A stretch of 64,000 nucleotides of DNA, from positions 29,828-93,827 of the forward strand of contig JADGJC010000154.1 of NCBI GenBank assembly GCA_027596075.1, read 5' to 3'. The DNA is from Rhizophlyctis rosea. Taxonomy: Eukaryota > Chytridiomycota > Chytridiomycetes > Rhizophlyctidales > Rhizophlyctidaceae. Below the pieces are notes generated by a model. That model worked only from the letters and a program-made list of their open reading frames with translations, made no database searches and was not told the origin of the DNA. Below, one piece after another: positions 62,186 through 64,000 of this stretch (position 1 is the first letter of the stretch; each line of letters starts with the position of its first letter). A program made the translations under genes and the position numbers.

Positions 62186-63904
62186 ATTCTCCCGAAATTC
62201 GGTAGATCATCGACTTTGTGGACCTTTCCGTTAACCTCCAGATCGAGAGTTGGTGTTGGTTCCACTCCACGAGCTGGCCGGCACATAACATTTGCCCCGC
62301 CAGGCTTCCTCACTTCCTCAGGCCCTCTCAAATCAAGTCCCTCACCACCCTTCTTCCCAGCAACAGCCTCAACTTCCAGCTCTCCCAAATGATTTGCCCT
62401 CAACAGGTTGATCTTGTAGTCACTCATTCCGATCCTCCAAAGGACCCTGAACTCAGCAACAACCGCTACATGATCTGAACCTCCCAAGTCAAATCTCTCA
62501 TAACCCTTCAGCTGAATCCCGACGTGCTTCGGTATGGTCCGGTAATAGATCATATCAAACGTCATCCCCCAATGAAAAAACTCGTGTTCCGCTCAAGCAT
62601 CCAACACGTGAAGCTCTCAACTCCTCCCTTCGGGTGCAACTCCCTCCATGCGCCCCTAAAGCCCGCCTTTTCCAAATCGGCAGGACTCTCTTTCTCGCAA
62701 GCTTGACACCCTGACTTGAGTCCCGGTTGTACTGATACCGCCACGTCCGCATCTGTCCGTGCCACGTTGAAGTCTCCTACCAAGAGCATTGGCCGATCTT
62801 TCCACAGATCCCTGCACAGATCCTCCAAAATCACGTGAAAGAGCATTTTGTACCTCTCCCGATAATCCCCGAGCATTCCGTTTGGACAGTACACGTTAAC
62901 GATCGCATCTAAATGTCAGAATCAACACCCTTCCTTCCCAAGTTTCCAAGAACTTCCCTCCCGGTATCTCCTTGGAAACTTGCTTAATTCCGCCAAGCCT
63001 TCCCTTCAACTCATTCCTCACAAATGTTGCCACTCCTCAACTTCTCTGAAAAAGCAAAATTTCCCGTATACCCCTCAAAGGCGTAAAACATTGTCTCCTT
63101 TTATCGATTCCTTTCCAAATCTTCCGGCTTCACCCGAATTCCCTGCAAACATATCACGTCCGGCCTCTGTTCCTCCACGAGCCTCAAGAGCTGATCCGGC
63201 GCCATATTCAGCACGTTGCGCAAAGAGTTCACGTTCCATGTTGCCACCCGAAGTGTCGCACTATCCACGTCTCGCCACTCATCTATGGGCGTGATGTCAT
63301 ACTGCTCCACCAACGGTGCACCCTGTCTTTCCAAATGTAACCGTAAGATCCTTAATGATTCCAACTCCTCCCTCTTAACCGTCCCAGACTTTCCAGACTT
63401 CAATTCCCGTTCACTTCCTTCATTCTTCCCATCCAAATTCCGTTTCTTCCTCCCTTCAGTCTTCCCAATCTCATCTTCTTCCAACTGCTTCGACCCGCGA
63501 CTCCTCCTCTGGTACATGGCCGGGTCGGGAGGGGTGTACTCCTCTTGTATCGAGCACAGTTGCCACCCCCCCTTGCACTGGCGCCTCTCCATCTCCGCAA
63601 CATCAACTGTGCTCAACTCAAAATACGGCCGCCCACGGCGTCCCGCAGCCTCCAATTCAGGCTTCGGAATGCAAAGGGTGTTGTTCCGCATTTGCGCTTT
63701 GCTTTGCTTCAATAGTGCAAGGCTCACGTCAATGTCTCTCCACTCATTCTCAACCGGCATCCTCACTTCATCCTCCTCATCTGGTTCGTCATACTTTTCC
63801 TCCTTCTCACTGGTCTCCCTCTCACTTTCCAAGCTTTCCTCGTCGTCCGCAGGCAACCCTTCCAACCGTGCAAACCTCCTCGGTGGTTTCTCCGCATCAT
63901 ACAT
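62186..63904 (-). pseudogene. Exonuclease III/AP-endonuclease-like (EEP) ORF upstream of pol
   Basis: An ATG at 63904 opens a frame with an acidic and Lys-rich N-terminal ~215 residues in which EWRDID/EWRDVD occurs twice. An endonuclease/exonuclease/phosphatase domain follows: LRVATWNVNSL (Asn metal ligand), PDVICLQGIRVK (Gln in place of the usual catalytic Glu in LQE), GDFNVARTDADV (active-site DxN) and GSDHVAV (catalytic SDH). The reading is interrupted by a TAA at 63101, a frameshift near 62905 and a frameshift near 62570. The motif set and spacing match class II AP endonucleases (ExoIII/APE1) rather than inositol phosphatases. It is on the same strand and immediately upstream of the RT. 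After the SDH motif the frame runs on as a linker (LDLEVNGKVHKV) that might be a protease trace. Confidence 0.7.
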
Positions 63905-64000
63905 CTCAACGTCCCCATCACGTTGTTGTGATGTGATGAAACATTACGCGCTATGTTTCAAATATGTAGGGTTAGAATCGGAGGCACGGCCGATGAGGTA
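63905..64000. other. Right edge, upstream of the EEP ORF
   Basis: This stretch contains the 5' flank of the minus-strand EEP reading frame, which is closed by an in-frame TAA just upstream of its ATG. The rest of the element, if present, lies outside the window. Confidence 0.4.

Larger units (their letters stand above)
58324..63904 (-). mobile_element. Decayed Ty3/gypsy-type retroelement with upstream AP-endonuclease-like domain
   Basis: Read on the minus strand, the order is: an acidic/basic N-terminal protein region with an exonuclease III-like domain (63904-~62290), a short linker, reverse transcriptase (~62185-61270), RNase H (61271-60408), integrase zinc finger (60380-60063), integrase core and C-terminal region (60062-58788) and a continuing frame to 58324. 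The RT-RH-IN order is that of Ty3/gypsy (Metaviridae-like) elements, not of non-LTR or Ty1/copia elements. The element is inactive: it has several in-frame nonsense codons and at least three frameshifts. No clear LTR pair could be seen. A left LTR edge might begin near 58255 (minus-strand TGTTAGG after a purine stretch), and the 5' part would lie beyond the window. Confidence 0.75.

Noticed and set aside
1..64000. tRNA, rRNA and CRISPR features
   Set aside because: I looked for tRNA T-arm-like text (for example near 24150 and 55966), rRNA cores and regularly spaced short repeats. None formed a convincing cloverleaf or array.

Overview
This window is nuclear DNA of a fungus. Its genes are split by many short GT-AG introns (about 45-110 nt, plus one GC-AG intron). 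It encodes hallmark fungal surface proteins: WSC domains, CBM18 chitin-binding modules, a WSC-transmembrane sensor and a GPI-type small secreted protein. A giant kinase/ATPase/GAF signalling protein carrying a class I cyclic-nucleotide phosphodiesterase, together with the CBM18/WSC repertoire, suggests an early-diverging zoosporic (chytrid-like) lineage. That placement is inference; no rRNA or marker gene is present. I see no tRNA, rRNA or CRISPR.

Layout. 1.8-5.1 kb (+): an arrestin-fold protein with three SH3 domains. 7.6-16.7 kb (+): a 14-exon gene for a ~2640-residue protein with a kinase-like domain, AAA-type ATPase, long helical region, GAF domain and class I PDE. This is the most striking object in the window. 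20.2-22.5 kb (-): a Lys/Ala-rich nuclear-type protein ending in a SMAP-like motif. 27.3-43.5 kb: a run of secreted or surface genes: purple acid phosphatase (-), vanadium-haloperoxidase/PAP2-like enzyme (+), WSC-WSC-CBM18-CBM18 protein (-), WSC-TM sensor (+) and a GPI-type protein (-). An F-box-like protein (-) sits inside this run, and a decayed retropepsin ORF lies near its end.

43.5-52.8 kb is about 9 kb without a supportable gene, with traces of very degraded repeats. 52.8-55.7 kb (+) holds an atypical protein kinase followed, in the same reading frame but across two TAA codons, by a second conserved-looking coding block. 57.3-58.2 kb is a tandem array with a ~180-bp period. 58.3-63.9 kb (-) is a decayed Ty3/gypsy-type element (RT, RNase H, integrase) with an exonuclease III/AP-endonuclease-like domain encoded directly upstream on the same strand, an unusual combination.

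Functionally, the left half carries signalling and trafficking genes (arrestin/SH3, cAMP/cGMP turnover). The middle is a cell-wall and secretion neighbourhood. The right third is repeat-rich accessory DNA. Exon boundaries below were derived by hand from splice consensus, reading phase and domain continuity; no transcript evidence was available.
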